Shown in pieces: positions 14,680 through 22,536 of a stretch of 31,018 nt of DNA (position 1 is the first letter of the stretch; every line of letters begins with the position of its first letter). Origin of the DNA: CAZMOK01 sp964567785. GTDB lineage: Bacteria; Bacteroidota; Bacteroidia; Bacteroidales; JAGOPY01. The notes under the pieces were generated by a model. The model saw only the letters and a list, made by a program, of their open reading frames with translations, ran no database searches and had not been told where the DNA came from. Location of the stretch: the NCBI GenBank assembly GCA_964567785.1, contig CAZMOK010000032.1, positions 1-31,018 of the forward strand. The letters are read 5' to 3'. Position numbers and translations under genes: made by a program.

Positions 14680-15237
14680 TTAAAAGTTCTTTAGGTACAA
14701 GTTGTCTTCAAATTCTTTTCTTAATTGTTTGATCCTGTTTCTCAGGCTTGAATCAAATTGCTTGTCTTCAAACCTGAGAATAAATCCACCGAGCAGCCCT
14801 TCATCAATTTCCTCCTGAAGTTCAATGTTTCCTTCAGTATATTCATGCATCAAACTTATGATCTCTTTTTTCAGTTCATCAGAAATTTCCACTGCCGTAG
14901 TGAGGCGCGTTGTAATTATATTATAGTGCTCTTTGTAAAGGATGATGAACTGGTTTGCTATATGCTCAAGGATCTTCTCTCTGCGATGCCTGGCGATCAG
15001 GTTAATGAACTTTACAGTCAGGTCTTCCACTTTTCCCTTGAATATTCCTTCAAGCACTTTTACCTTCATATCGGGTTTTATCACGGGGCTTCTGAGGAAA
15101 AGCTTGAATTCCCTGTCAGTTTCGCACAGGCGGATAATAAGCTCCATGTCACCCTTCACCTTATCGAGAATGTTCATTTCAAGGGTAAGGTCGAGCAATG
15201 CCTGGGCGTATCTTTTCGATATCAAGGAATACTGCAT
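14680..15237 (-). CDS. atpH: ATP synthase F1 delta subunit
   Basis: The 185-residue peripheral-stalk protein joins F1 to the b subunits (OSCP homologue). The N-terminal helical domain shows ISKRYAQALLDLTLE. The C-terminal part has the family pattern TRLTTAVEISDELKKEI and EIDEGLLGGFILRFEDKQFD plus SSLRNRIKQLRKEF. Length is normal. It lies 9 bp after atpF and 13 bp before atpA. Confidence 0.95.
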   Translation of the reverse strand: MQYSLISKRYAQALLDLTLEMNILDKVKGDMELIIRLCETDREFKLFLRSPVIKPDMKVKVLEGIFKGKVEDLTVKFINLIARHRREKILEHIANQFIILYKEHYNIITTRLTTAVEISDELKKEIISLMHEYTEGNIELQEEIDEGLLGGFILRFEDKQFDSSLRNRIKQLRKEFEDNLYLKNF

Positions 15238-15246
15238 GTCAATCCT

Positions 15247-15741
15247 TTAGTTTTTTCCTACCTCATCCACCAGCTTGCGGATAAGCTCTTCATGCTTTCC
15301 TTTCTGGCTGAGTTCAGCCTTCAGGACCTTTTCTGCTATATCGATCGAAAGATTTGCGATCTCATTTTTAAGGTCGATCAGAGCGGCCTTCTTTTCATTT
15401 TCGATGCGCTCTTTGGCACTCTCGATGATCCTCGATGCTTCTTCATTTGCCCTGTCTTTCGATTCTTCAATGATCTTCTCTTTTACTTTCCGGGCTTCTG
15501 AAAGTATGGCATCCCTTTCATCTTTAGCCTGTATGATAAGCTCTTCATTGTCGGCTTTCAGCTTAGCCATCTCGTCTCTTGCCTTGTCGGCCATGGCAAG
15601 GGCATCGCTGATGGATTCTTCCCTTTCCTTGAGGCCTTTGGTAATGGCCGGCCATGCATATTTGCCGAGAATAAAGAGTACCGCCCCGAATGAAATTATC
15701 ATCCAGAAAATAAGTCCTAAGCCAGGTTGTATAAGTTCCAT
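15247..15741 (-). CDS. atpF: ATP synthase Fo b subunit
   Basis: The 164-residue stator subunit has one N-terminal membrane helix (about 8-28, GLGLIFWMIISFGAVLFILG). A long charged coiled coil follows (about 35-155), with KEREESISDALAMADKARDE and many Ala/Glu/Lys heptads. Only one b gene is present, so the stalk is probably a homodimer. It is separated from atpE by 65 bp that hold a strong hairpin, and it lies 9 bp before atpH. Confidence 0.96.
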   Translation of the reverse strand: MELIQPGLGLIFWMIISFGAVLFILGKYAWPAITKGLKEREESISDALAMADKARDEMAKLKADNEELIIQAKDERDAILSEARKVKEKIIEESKDRANEEASRIIESAKERIENEKKAALIDLKNEIANLSIDIAEKVLKAELSQKGKHEELIRKLVDEVGKN

Positions 15742-15763
15742 TTTTCAGATCCTTTAAAATAAA

Positions 15764-15798
15764 CCGGCGTAATCCCGGCCAACCGCCGGGACCGCCGG
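15764..15798 (-). promoter_or_regulatory. Two-tier GC hairpin between atpE and atpF
   Basis: The outer stem CCGGCG/CGCCGG (15764-15769 with 15793-15798) and inner stem TCCCGGC/GCCGGGA (15773-15779 with 15785-15791) pair perfectly around a 5-nt loop. No T-run follows on the transcribed strand, so it looks like an mRNA-stability or processing element rather than a terminator. It directly follows atpE, whose product is needed in the most copies. Confidence 0.65.
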
Positions 15799-15806
15799 CA
15801 AACCTT

Positions 15807-16067
15807 TTATAAAACCAGTATCAGCAGTGCGATAACAATAGCGAAGAAGGCCACACCTTCAATAAGGGCTGCGGCGATGATCATGTTCGACCTGATATCG
15901 CCTGCAGCTTCAGGCTGCCTTGCAATCGATTCAACCGCACCCACACCTATCTGTCCGATGCCGATACCCGCGCCAATGGCTGCGATACTTGCACCCAGAC
16001 CAGCGCCCATTTTAGCAATAGGACCAAGGTCGGTTGCTGCTTGCAGTAAAATTGTCAATAACTCCAT
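15807..16067 (-). CDS. atpE: ATP synthase Fo c subunit
   Basis: The 86-residue double-helix hairpin protein forms the rotor ring. The first helix is Gly/Ala-rich (GAGLGASIAAIGAGIGIG). The polar loop ARQPEA lies near 49-54. The ion-binding carboxylate is Glu70 in the second helix (AALIEGVAFF). The Na+-type ligand set (Gln in helix 1, then Glu-Ser-Thr and Tyr) is not kept: Gly and Val follow the Glu, and Ile sits at the Gln32-equivalent position when aligned from the AVES motif. That favours protons. It follows atpB by 38 bp. Confidence 0.96.
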   Translation of the reverse strand: MELLTILLQAATDLGPIAKMGAGLGASIAAIGAGIGIGQIGVGAVESIARQPEAAGDIRSNMIIAAALIEGVAFFAIVIALLILVL

Positions 16068-16105
16068 TTCGTTAAGTTTTATATGTTAGTAATCAAGGTT
16101 TATTA

Positions 16106-17227
16106 TCAATGATGCTCTTCTGTTGCCATTCCAAAATAAAGGGCCGATAAAAGTGTAAACACAAATGCCTGGATGAAGGCAACAAGTAACTCGAGCATAA
16201 GTATGAATATACCGAAAGCAACGGACAACGGGGCGATCCCATAACCGGCCTCCGGTGACATATTGCCAAAGATAAAGATCAGGCTCATGAAGCCCAGCAC
16301 AATGATATGCCCGGCGGTAATGTTCGCAAACAAACGGACCATCAGGACAAAAGGCTTTATGAAGATGCCCAGGAACTCAATTAACGGCATGAGAGGTATG
16401 GGTATCTTCAGCCACCAGGGCACCCCCGGTGTATTGAAAATATGCTGCCAGTAAGCCTTGTTTCCACTTACACTGGTGATGACAAAAGTGAACAGCGCCA
16501 TAATACCGGTTACGGCCAGGTTACCAGTTACATTTGCGCCCCCCGGAAATATCGGTACCAGCCCGAGCAGGTTATTGATGAAAATAAAGAAGAACAATGT
16601 GAGCAGATAAGGCAAAAACTTTTCATACTTTTTTTCGCCTATTGCAGCTTTGGCCACCTCGTCCCTCAGGAAAATGATCAGGGGCTCCACCAGGTTCTGA
16701 AAGCCTGTTGGTGCCTTTCCCTTTCTTCTTTTATAAGCCTTGCCTAAAGAAATAAAGATAAGTGAAAGGAGGATTATACTTACAAAAATGGCAAAAACAT
16801 TTTTCGTAATGGAAAAATCAAGTGGCAAAGGGGCATTGGGGTCCATCTCCATAGTGCCCTCTTTTACCCTCACTATCCTTCCCTTGTATTCGCCTTCTTT
16901 GGCAAGCTTGAACCCCTTATAGGAGGAGTACCCATGATCAAATTTGCTCGACATGAAAACATACAGTTTCCCTTCATTCCAGAGTATCACGGGAAGCGGG
17001 ACTGAGATATGCTTATCGCCCCAGTCCATGATGTGCCATTCGTGGGAGTCGATAATATGATCGATGATCATCCTCCCTGCATTGAACTCCTCTTTCTCAC
17101 TGCTATGGTGTTCCGAACCATTCTTACTGTCGGCGGCATGGGTAATTCCTGCCAGCAACCAAAAAAATGCTGCAATGAAAATTGTAATGTATTTACCTGA
17201 AATTCTGCCTTTTCGGAAACTTGCCAT
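16106..17227 (-). CDS. atpB: ATP synthase Fo a subunit with periplasmic N-terminal extension
   Basis: The 373-residue protein is about 100 residues longer than the E. coli form. The extra part is an N-terminal signal-like segment (about 13-31, ending AADS) plus a soluble stretch (about 45-140) with EWHIMDWGDKHISVPLPVIL, seen in many Bacteroidota a subunits. The membrane part starts near 142. The essential Arg is R298 in MVRLFANITAGH. The final helices hold LELLVAFIQAFVFTLLSALY. It is the first gene of atpBEFHAG. No TAnnTTTG box matched cleanly upstream. Confidence 0.96.
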   Translation of the reverse strand: MASFRKGRISGKYITIFIAAFFWLLAGITHAADSKNGSEHHSSEKEEFNAGRMIIDHIIDSHEWHIMDWGDKHISVPLPVILWNEGKLYVFMSSKFDHGYSSYKGFKLAKEGEYKGRIVRVKEGTMEMDPNAPLPLDFSITKNVFAIFVSIILLSLIFISLGKAYKRRKGKAPTGFQNLVEPLIIFLRDEVAKAAIGEKKYEKFLPYLLTLFFFIFINNLLGLVPIFPGGANVTGNLAVTGIMALFTFVITSVSGNKAYWQHIFNTPGVPWWLKIPIPLMPLIEFLGIFIKPFVLMVRLFANITAGHIIVLGFMSLIFIFGNMSPEAGYGIAPLSVAFGIFILMLELLVAFIQAFVFTLLSALYFGMATEEHH

Positions 17228-17468
17228 CCAACAATCAATTTGAATACCGACTCCTGAAAATCCGGCTGCAAGTTTACTAATAATTACTGAATTACGGAAG
17301 AATTTGGGTATATTTAATTGTACATATATATTAATATATTTTTATTAGATATGATTCATTCAGATCAAAGAATAAATTGAAGCATATTTTAGCTGTTAAA
17401 ACTTTCCTTAGCCGTAAAAAATTTGTAATTTCACTTTCCGGGTAATGATCAATCAAAAAAAATCAACC

Positions 17469-17975
17469 ATGAGAAAATATTTTATCCTGCTCCTGACCAT
17501 AGGCTTATTGGCCCTTATCTCCTGCCGGGAAGAACAAAAAGAGGTTGATATCGGTGCAGAGAAGGCAGCCGTGGAAAATGTCCTTGAAAAGTATGTGTTG
17601 GCTAACGAAAACCAGGATTTCAGCCTGATAGAACAAATATGGGCTGATGACGACGACATAGTGTTGCTTGGGACCGACGGTGATGAAAAGTACAAAGGCT
17701 GGAACCAGATAAAAAGTGCCATTCAGCATCAGTTCAGCGAATTTGAAGACACATACATTTCTGTGCTCGACCAGGTAATCAAACTAAACTCCACTGGCAA
17801 TACGGCCTGGTTTTCAGAAACGCTCAACTATAACTTCATTTATCACGGAGAAGCAATGAGCTTCGAAGGCATAAGGTTTACCGGTGTGCTGGAGAAAAAT
17901 GAAGGAATGTGGGAAATGGTGCAGGGACACCTTTCCATACCGGTCGCCGAAGGTACCGAAACCGAATCAAGATAG
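17469..17975 (+). CDS. Lipoprotein with SnoaL/DUF4440-like (NTF2) domain
   Basis: The product has 168 residues from the ATG at 17469. An ATG 24 bp earlier would put eight polar residues before the signal peptide and is less likely. The signal MRKYFILLLTIGLLALISC ends in a lipobox (LISC). The mature part matches the SnoaL-like/DUF4440 NTF2 fold: AEKAAVENVLEKYVLANENQ, DFSLIEQIWADDDDIVLLG, YKGWNQIKSAIQHQF, AWFSETLNYNF and a C-terminal RFTGVLEKNEGMWEMVQGHLS. Members bind small ligands or act as enzymes in various pathways; no substrate can be named here. It is divergent from atpB and followed by a TPR lipoprotein 122 bp away. Confidence 0.8.
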   Translation: MRKYFILLLTIGLLALISCREEQKEVDIGAEKAAVENVLEKYVLANENQDFSLIEQIWADDDDIVLLGTDGDEKYKGWNQIKSAIQHQFSEFEDTYISVLDQVIKLNSTGNTAWFSETLNYNFIYHGEAMSFEGIRFTGVLEKNEGMWEMVQGHLSIPVAEGTETESR

Positions 17976-18072
17976 CGAAGCAATAGATTAGCTCCGGGCT
18001 TTTGTCGGAATTGAAATAAAGGAGCATTTATCATTCTTGTTCTGTCCTTTCTCACAGAAACCTGATTCTTTA

Positions 18073-18080
18073 TAAATTTG
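18073..18080 (+). promoter_or_regulatory. -7 box (TAAATTTG) for the TPR lipoprotein gene
   Basis: TAAATTTG fits TAnnTTTG and lies 17 bp before the ATG at 18098. No TTG lies at the usual 19-21 nt distance, so support rests on the -7 element. Confidence 0.4.
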
Positions 18081-18097
18081 CATACAAATAATCTGTT

Positions 18098-18931
18098 ATG
18101 CTGTCTAAACTGATCCACTCTTTCATCATCTCAATGTTCCTCGTATCTTTTACCTCATGTATGAACCAGGACGAAAAGGTAAACGGTGAGGATGATGTCA
18201 CACCGGATGTAACCGACTACAACAAGCCGGAACTTGTCATGAAACCTGTAACAAAAGACAAGCCGGAAGGTGACACCACAACACCTGACCCTCCTTCAGA
18301 ACCCCCGAAAGAGGACCTGGAATCCAAAATAGAGCCGGAAAGTGAAGGCCCAAACCCTGTTGAGCTTGAAAACCGCCGGAAAGTCCGCGGGCTGTTCGAC
18401 CAGGGGGTTCGGAAGCTGAAACGCAATGAGTACCTCGCTTCCATCCGCGACTTCGACCAGGTGCTCCAAATTGACCCCGACAACAGCAGGGCCTATTACA
18501 ACAGGGGATTTGCCTATTATCACCTCGAAATGTATTCTGAGGCCGAAGCTGATTTTGATAAATCGGTCGGGCTTAATCCCAAAGACAGCTCTTCATTTCT
18601 TTACAAAGGAATGATCAAGTATTTCAAGAATAATTTTGAAGGTGCCATCGAAGAATATAACAAATCGATAGAAAGAGCGCCGCATTATTCAAAAGCGTTT
18701 TACAACCGCGGCCTGGCAAAGGGCAGGATGCAAGACTTAAAGGGTGCCATAAACGACTTCAACAAGGCTATTGAGATAGACCCGAACAACAAGGAGGCAT
18801 ATTATAACCGGGCACTGGCATACTTCATGTCAGGCGATACATCCACTGCATGCACCGACTGGTACAAGGCCAGAAACCTGGGTTCGCTCAATGCTGTTGA
18901 AGCCATCAAGTATTACTGCAACGATAAATAA
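18098..18931 (+). CDS. TPR-repeat lipoprotein
   Basis: The 277-residue protein has a lipoprotein signal (SFIISMFLVSFTSC, acylated Cys near 21). A Pro/Glu/Asp-rich linker follows (about 25-90, with TTTPDPPSEPPKED). About five TPR units span 95-275: LFDQGVRKLKRNEYLASIRD, YYNRGFAYYHLEMYSEAEAD, FLYKGMIKYFKNNFEGAIEE, FYNRGLAKGRMQDLKGAIND and YYNRALAYFMSGDTSTACTD. TPR scaffolds bind other proteins, here probably at the outer membrane or in the periplasm. The partner is unknown. Its stop lies 2 bp from that of the convergent MmpS-like gene. Confidence 0.85.
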   Translation: MLSKLIHSFIISMFLVSFTSCMNQDEKVNGEDDVTPDVTDYNKPELVMKPVTKDKPEGDTTTPDPPSEPPKEDLESKIEPESEGPNPVELENRRKVRGLFDQGVRKLKRNEYLASIRDFDQVLQIDPDNSRAYYNRGFAYYHLEMYSEAEADFDKSVGLNPKDSSSFLYKGMIKYFKNNFEGAIEEYNKSIERAPHYSKAFYNRGLAKGRMQDLKGAINDFNKAIEIDPNNKEAYYNRALAYFMSGDTSTACTDWYKARNLGSLNAVEAIKYYCNDK

Positions 18932-18933
18932 TT

Positions 18934-19251
18934 TCAGCAGACACATCCCGAGATGGTTGCCAGCGGATAGTCCCCTTCCTTCTCCACCTTCTTGAAAAGC
19001 TTCCCGTTCTGGTAAACCCTGAGCTCGACTTTGGATTCCGGGCTGTTCGATTGAGCCGAAACATAGTAATAGTCGCCCGTCCGGGCCGAAAACGTCCGCT
19101 TCCATCCCCTGGGGATATGCTCCTCGTGAACAGGGTCGCAATCCCCGCTGCATTTGAATGTTACATTATAATCACCTGATGAGCCCTTAACAACATACCG
19201 TAAGCGTTCCTGATCACTCTTCTTTCCTGTTATGTAATTCCAGAAACTCAT
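18934..19251 (-). CDS. Small protein resembling the MmpS fold
   Basis: The 105-residue protein has no signal peptide or membrane segment. Its pattern recalls the soluble domain of MmpS-like proteins: LRYVVKGSSGDYNVTFKC, IPRGWKRTFSARTGDYYYVS, AQSNSPESKVELRVYQNGKL and EGDYPLATISGCVC. In that family, V-Y-V-G, the P-W strand, SAQ and the C-terminal SG are typical. This is similarity by eye and not a proven match. Four Cys residues (FKCSGDC and GCVC) could form a metal site or disulfides. It is convergent with the TPR gene and stands alone upstream. Confidence 0.6.
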   Translation of the reverse strand: MSFWNYITGKKSDQERLRYVVKGSSGDYNVTFKCSGDCDPVHEEHIPRGWKRTFSARTGDYYYVSAQSNSPESKVELRVYQNGKLFKKVEKEGDYPLATISGCVC

Positions 19252-19324
19252 AAAATGGCAGTTTAAGGCCTGAAAAGATAAATATACTAAAACGGGAAAG
19301 TAGAATCAATATAAGTTAGCTGAA

Positions 19325-19359
19325 GGCTGTTGGCTTTTAGCTCTTGGCTGTTGGCTTTT
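19325..19359 (+). repeat. Direct repeat GGCTGTTGGCTTTT
   Basis: The 14-mer occurs at 19325-19338 and 19346-19359, 21 bp apart, in the gap between atpC and the MmpS-like gene. A related stretch, GACTGTTGGCTGATGGC, occurs near 4708. It looks like a member of a degenerate intergenic repeat family. Confidence 0.55.
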
Positions 19360-19407
19360 TATTGGTAAGCGGTAAGAGTGGAGCCCGGAAGAAAAAATAA
19401 GAAAATA

Positions 19408-19644
19408 TTACTCAGCTAAAACCAGCACTTTATTCTTCAGCACTTCTATCACACCTCCCTTGATTTCAAAATACTGAAGTTTTTCATGTTCGTCCCTAAC
19501 CTTGATCTTTCCTTCTCTTAGGACAGAAATAAGCGGGGCATGGTTGTTCAGAATTTCGAAAGATCCGTCGATCCCCGGAAGTTGCACCAGGCTGACTTCA
19601 CCTTCGTAAAGGGTTTTTTCCGGTGTAATGATCTCGAGTTTCAT
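19408..19644 (-). CDS. atpC: ATP synthase F1 epsilon subunit, short form
   Basis: The product has only 78 residues, against about 130-140 in E. coli. It contains the whole N-terminal beta-sandwich (KLEIITPEKTLYEGEV, LVQLPGIDGSFEILNNHAPL, ISVLREGKIKV, YFEIKGGVIEVLKNKVLVLA). It stops where the C-terminal two-helix domain would begin. That domain causes autoinhibition and ATP sensing in other bacteria, so this enzyme must lack that control. The short form is common in Bacteroidota and is not a truncation. It lies 26 bp after atpD. Confidence 0.93.
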   Translation of the reverse strand: MKLEIITPEKTLYEGEVSLVQLPGIDGSFEILNNHAPLISVLREGKIKVRDEHEKLQYFEIKGGVIEVLKNKVLVLAE

Positions 19645-19670
19645 GGATATTCACTCAAAACTTTTTCTTC

Positions 19671-21182
19671 TTAGTCATTTCCTTCATCCAGAAGGCGCTT
19701 GCCTTTTTCGATGGCTTCATCTATGGTACCTACAAGGTTAAAGGCAGCTTCGGGATATTCATCCACTTCACCGTCCATGATCATGTTGAAGCCCTTAATG
19801 GTATCCTCGATCGAAACAACTTTTCCCTCAAGGCCGGTAAACTGCTCGGCTACATGGAACGGCTGAGACAGGAAGCGCTGCACCCTTCTGGCGCGGTGTA
19901 CAACTTCCTTGTCCTCATCAGAGAGCTCATCCATCCCGAGGATGGCGATGATATCCTGAAGGTCCTTATAGCGCTGAAGCAACTCTTTAACCCGTTGTGT
20001 ACACTTATAATGCTCTTCGCCAACCACATCAGGTGTAAGTATCCTGGAGGTTGAATCGAGTGGATCAACTGCGGGATAGATCCCAATCTCAAATATCTTA
20101 CGGTTGAGTACCGTTGTGGCATCAAGGTGAGCAAAGGTGGTTGCAGGCGCCGGGTCGGTGAGGTCATCGGCAGGGACATAAACAGCCTGTACCGAAGTGA
20201 TGGATCCCCTCTTTGTGGATGTGATCCTTTCCTGCATCATACCCATCTCGGTGGCAAGGGTCGGCTGGTAACCAACCGCTGAAGGCATACGCCCAAGGAG
20301 AGCCGATACTTCCGATCCTGCCTGTGTGAACCTGAATATATTATCAATGAAAAAGAGAATATCGCGGCCGCCTGATTTTTCATCTCCGTCACGGAAGTAC
20401 TCCGCAAGGGTCAAACCTGAGAGGGCAACCCTTGCACGGGCACCCGGTGGTTCGTTCATCTGTCCGAAAACAAGCGTTGCCTGTGATTCGGCCAGCTTTT
20501 TATGGTCAACCTTGCTGAGGTCCCAACCTCCCTGTTCCATGTCTTCCAGGAAAGTATCGCCATACCTTATAACACCCGATTCGATCATCTCCCTGAGAAG
20601 GTCGTTACCTTCACGTGTGCGTTCACCTACACCACCGAAAACAGAAAGTCCTGAATACTGCTTTGCAATGTTGTTGATGAGCTCCATTATGATCACAGTC
20701 TTACCCACGCCTGCACCTCCGAAAAGGCCAACTTTACCCCCCTTTGAGTAAGGCTCGATCAGGTCGATCACTTTTATCCCTGTATAAAGCACTTCCTGGG
20801 TGGTTGTAAGCTGTTCAAACTTTGGCGGCTCACGGTGGATGGGGTACGTTTTATCACTGGAAACTTTTCCGAGGCCATCGATCGAATCGCCGATTACATT
20901 GAAAAGTCGCCCCCTGATCTCCTCTGTTGCCGGCATCGTAATAGGCTGCCCTGTTGAAACAGCATCCATGCCCCTGCTTAACCCATCGGTTGAGTCCATA
21001 GCCACTGTCCTTATGGTAGACTCACCAATAGCCTGCTGGCACTCAAGAACGATTATTTCACCCTTGTTGTTCGTGACTTGAAGGGCATCGTAAATATCGG
21101 GAAGATGATCCTTATCTTCAAAAGCAACGTCCACTACCGGACCAATGATTTGTGCAATTCTGCCTTTGATCTGTTCACTCAT
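19671..21182 (-). CDS. atpD: ATP synthase F1 beta subunit
   Basis: The 503-residue catalytic subunit has its Walker A motif GGAGVGKT at 155-162. It also has GERTREGNDL at about 186-195, the family signature PAVDPLDSTSR and LFFIDNIFRFTQAGSEVSAL. It is longer than the usual 460-480, mainly through the insert near GRDILF (GDEKSGGRD) and the region GDTFLEDMEQGGWDLSKVDH. It is the first gene of the separate atpDC operon, with its own promoter box upstream. It works with the subunits from 12174-17227. Confidence 0.98.
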   Translation of the reverse strand: MSEQIKGRIAQIIGPVVDVAFEDKDHLPDIYDALQVTNNKGEIIVLECQQAIGESTIRTVAMDSTDGLSRGMDAVSTGQPITMPATEEIRGRLFNVIGDSIDGLGKVSSDKTYPIHREPPKFEQLTTTQEVLYTGIKVIDLIEPYSKGGKVGLFGGAGVGKTVIIMELINNIAKQYSGLSVFGGVGERTREGNDLLREMIESGVIRYGDTFLEDMEQGGWDLSKVDHKKLAESQATLVFGQMNEPPGARARVALSGLTLAEYFRDGDEKSGGRDILFFIDNIFRFTQAGSEVSALLGRMPSAVGYQPTLATEMGMMQERITSTKRGSITSVQAVYVPADDLTDPAPATTFAHLDATTVLNRKIFEIGIYPAVDPLDSTSRILTPDVVGEEHYKCTQRVKELLQRYKDLQDIIAILGMDELSDEDKEVVHRARRVQRFLSQPFHVAEQFTGLEGKVVSIEDTIKGFNMIMDGEVDEYPEAAFNLVGTIDEAIEKGKRLLDEGND

Positions 21183-21214
21183 AGTGTGCTGAAAATGGAT
21201 TAGAAAATTTTGCG

Positions 21215-21222
21215 CAAAGATA
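21215..21222 (-). promoter_or_regulatory. -7 box (TATCTTTG) of atpDC
   Basis: TATCTTTG on the minus strand is an exact match to the consensus, 32 bp before the atpD ATG. No TTG lies at 19-21 nt upstream. It shows that atpDC is transcribed separately from atpBEFHAG. Confidence 0.5.
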
Positions 21223-21329
21223 GGATAAGATTTTTAATTGTGGGCGGATAACAATAAAATATCCAGGTAAATAAAGATCAGTAAATACTTAAAGAATTCT
21301 TGTATTGCTTTGGTTGAAATCCATTATCG

Positions 21330-21337
21330 TATCTTTG
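21330..21337 (+). promoter_or_regulatory. -7 box (TATCTTTG) deciding the start of the START-domain gene
   Basis: The exact consensus TATCTTTG lies within the extended reading frame that begins at 21310, so that first ATG/GTG-type start cannot be used. It ends 8 nt before the ATG at 21346, giving a very short leader. Confidence 0.55.
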
Positions 21338-21345
21338 AAAAAGCT

Positions 21346-21939
21346 ATGAGACTCATTATTTCACTTTTATTGACAGTTATAACCCTGGCAGTTTCGTCAC
21401 AGGTTGAATGGATACTCGAAAAAGACGAAGAGGGGATCAGGGTATTCACCAGGAAGCCTGAAGGTTCTGGCTTCAAGGAATATAAAGCTGAGGCTGTTAT
21501 GCATGGCACGATTGACGATTTCAAAGGCATAATCATGAATGTAGAAGATTACCCTGATGTCTACTCAAACGTTGAAACAGCCCGGTTGCTTGAGTCCACT
21601 GATACTTCCCTGGTCTATTATATGACCACCGACGTGCCCTGGCCGGTAAAAGACCGGGATGCCATTATTTCAGTTAAGCTGAGGAGAAACGCTGAGGAGG
21701 ATCTCCTGGAAATTTTTGTGAGTGCATTGCCCGGATACCTGGAAGAAAAAAGAGGGTATGTGAGGATCAGGAAAACACAGGGTAAATGGAACGTCAAACC
21801 TTTAAATGAAGGAACTTTAAAGGTCCGTTTACGGATGCATGCCGAACCCTCAGGCAGTATACCCTCCTGGCTCGCTAACCGCTTTATCGTTGATGGCCCC
21901 TACGAAGACTTTTCCAATATCAGGGAGATCCTTAAATAA
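21346..21939 (+). CDS. Secreted START/SRPBCC-domain protein
   Basis: The product has 197 residues from the ATG at 21346. This start is fixed by a -7 box at 21330-21337 and opens a signal peptide (MRLIISLLLTVITLAVSSQ). The mature part is START-like: VEWILEKDEEGIRVFTRKPE, GTIDDFKGIIMNVEDYPDVY, YYMTTDVPWPVKDRDAIISV and VRLRMHAEPSGSIPSWLANR plus FIVDGPYEDFSNIREIL. The PWPVKDRD and P-W-L-A-N motifs are typical of START proteins that bind lipids or other hydrophobic ligands. It would act in the periplasm. The gene is alone and divergent from atpDC. Confidence 0.85.
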   Translation: MRLIISLLLTVITLAVSSQVEWILEKDEEGIRVFTRKPEGSGFKEYKAEAVMHGTIDDFKGIIMNVEDYPDVYSNVETARLLESTDTSLVYYMTTDVPWPVKDRDAIISVKLRRNAEEDLLEIFVSALPGYLEEKRGYVRIRKTQGKWNVKPLNEGTLKVRLRMHAEPSGSIPSWLANRFIVDGPYEDFSNIREILK

Positions 21940-22113
21940 CCTGCAAAGCCCTCCGGTATATTCATCATATAACAAACAAGTCCATACCAACCCTGTTTCA
22001 GCAACTAACTTAATTGTTTTCCGGTCAACAAAATTGTTAACCAAATGTTAAATTATTCTATTTCAAGATGTTATGCGCCTATTTTTACGGGTCATTAATT
22101 TAAATTTTATAGA

Positions 22114-22464
22114 ATGAAAAAACATTCTTTGTTAAGTCTTACTTTTTTGTCTTTTGTAATTATTGGATTTAGCCAGGCCGATCAGGAAAGTGATCAGGGT
22201 GTATGAAGAAATGGATTACCCCTGTTCCATGACTTATTATTCAAGTGAATTTGATTCGGATGACGGAGAGGATGTAGTGCTTGAATGGACTTTTGACAAG
22301 TGGACATGGTCCGACAGGGATCCTGTTTTCGTAAAAAAGTACGAAGAAGTACACGGGATGGCAGTTGGCATTATTTCATGGAGTAATTCAAGGATGTTGT
22401 AAAAGGTTCGTTTGACGAGGTGGCAGAATATATGGAAGAAATTAGCGGTGGCTCATCAGACTAG
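22114..22464 (+). pseudogene. Frameshifted small secreted protein gene
   Basis: An ATG at 22114 opens a clear signal peptide (MKKHSLLSLTFLSFVIIGFS then QADQE) but meets a stop after 30 codons. The next frame (from about 22190 to 22402) encodes YEEMDYPCSMTYYSSEFDSD, VVLEWTFDKWTW and a run ending ISWSNS. From 22387 the first frame resumes as FKDVVKGSFDEVAEYMEEIS to a TAG at 22462. The three pieces read as one protein broken by two compensating indels. A terminator follows at once, so the gene was functional. Real decay and sequence error next to the scaffold gap are both possible. I do not recognise the family. Confidence 0.65.
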
Positions 22465-22488
22465 CTGACTTGTCTGAATGATGCTTGA

Positions 22489-22515
22489 GGCCGGGTGACT
22501 CCCGGCCTTTTTTTT
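22489..22515 (+). terminator. Rho-independent terminator
   Basis: GGCCGGG (22489-22495) and CCCGGCC (22501-22507) pair perfectly around a 5-nt loop, followed by eight T. It ends the transcript of the frameshifted secreted gene. Confidence 0.9.
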
Positions 22516-22536
22516 CTCCCTGAGGGATGTCATCCG

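Noticed and set aside
14758..15501. Long plus-strand frame (247 codons) over atpH and atpF
   Set aside because: Antisense to two clear ATP synthase genes and shows no domain pattern.
17327..17341. AT palindrome near the atpB/SnoaL intergenic region
   Set aside because: A run of alternating A and T gives palindromes by chance; no promoter box supports it.
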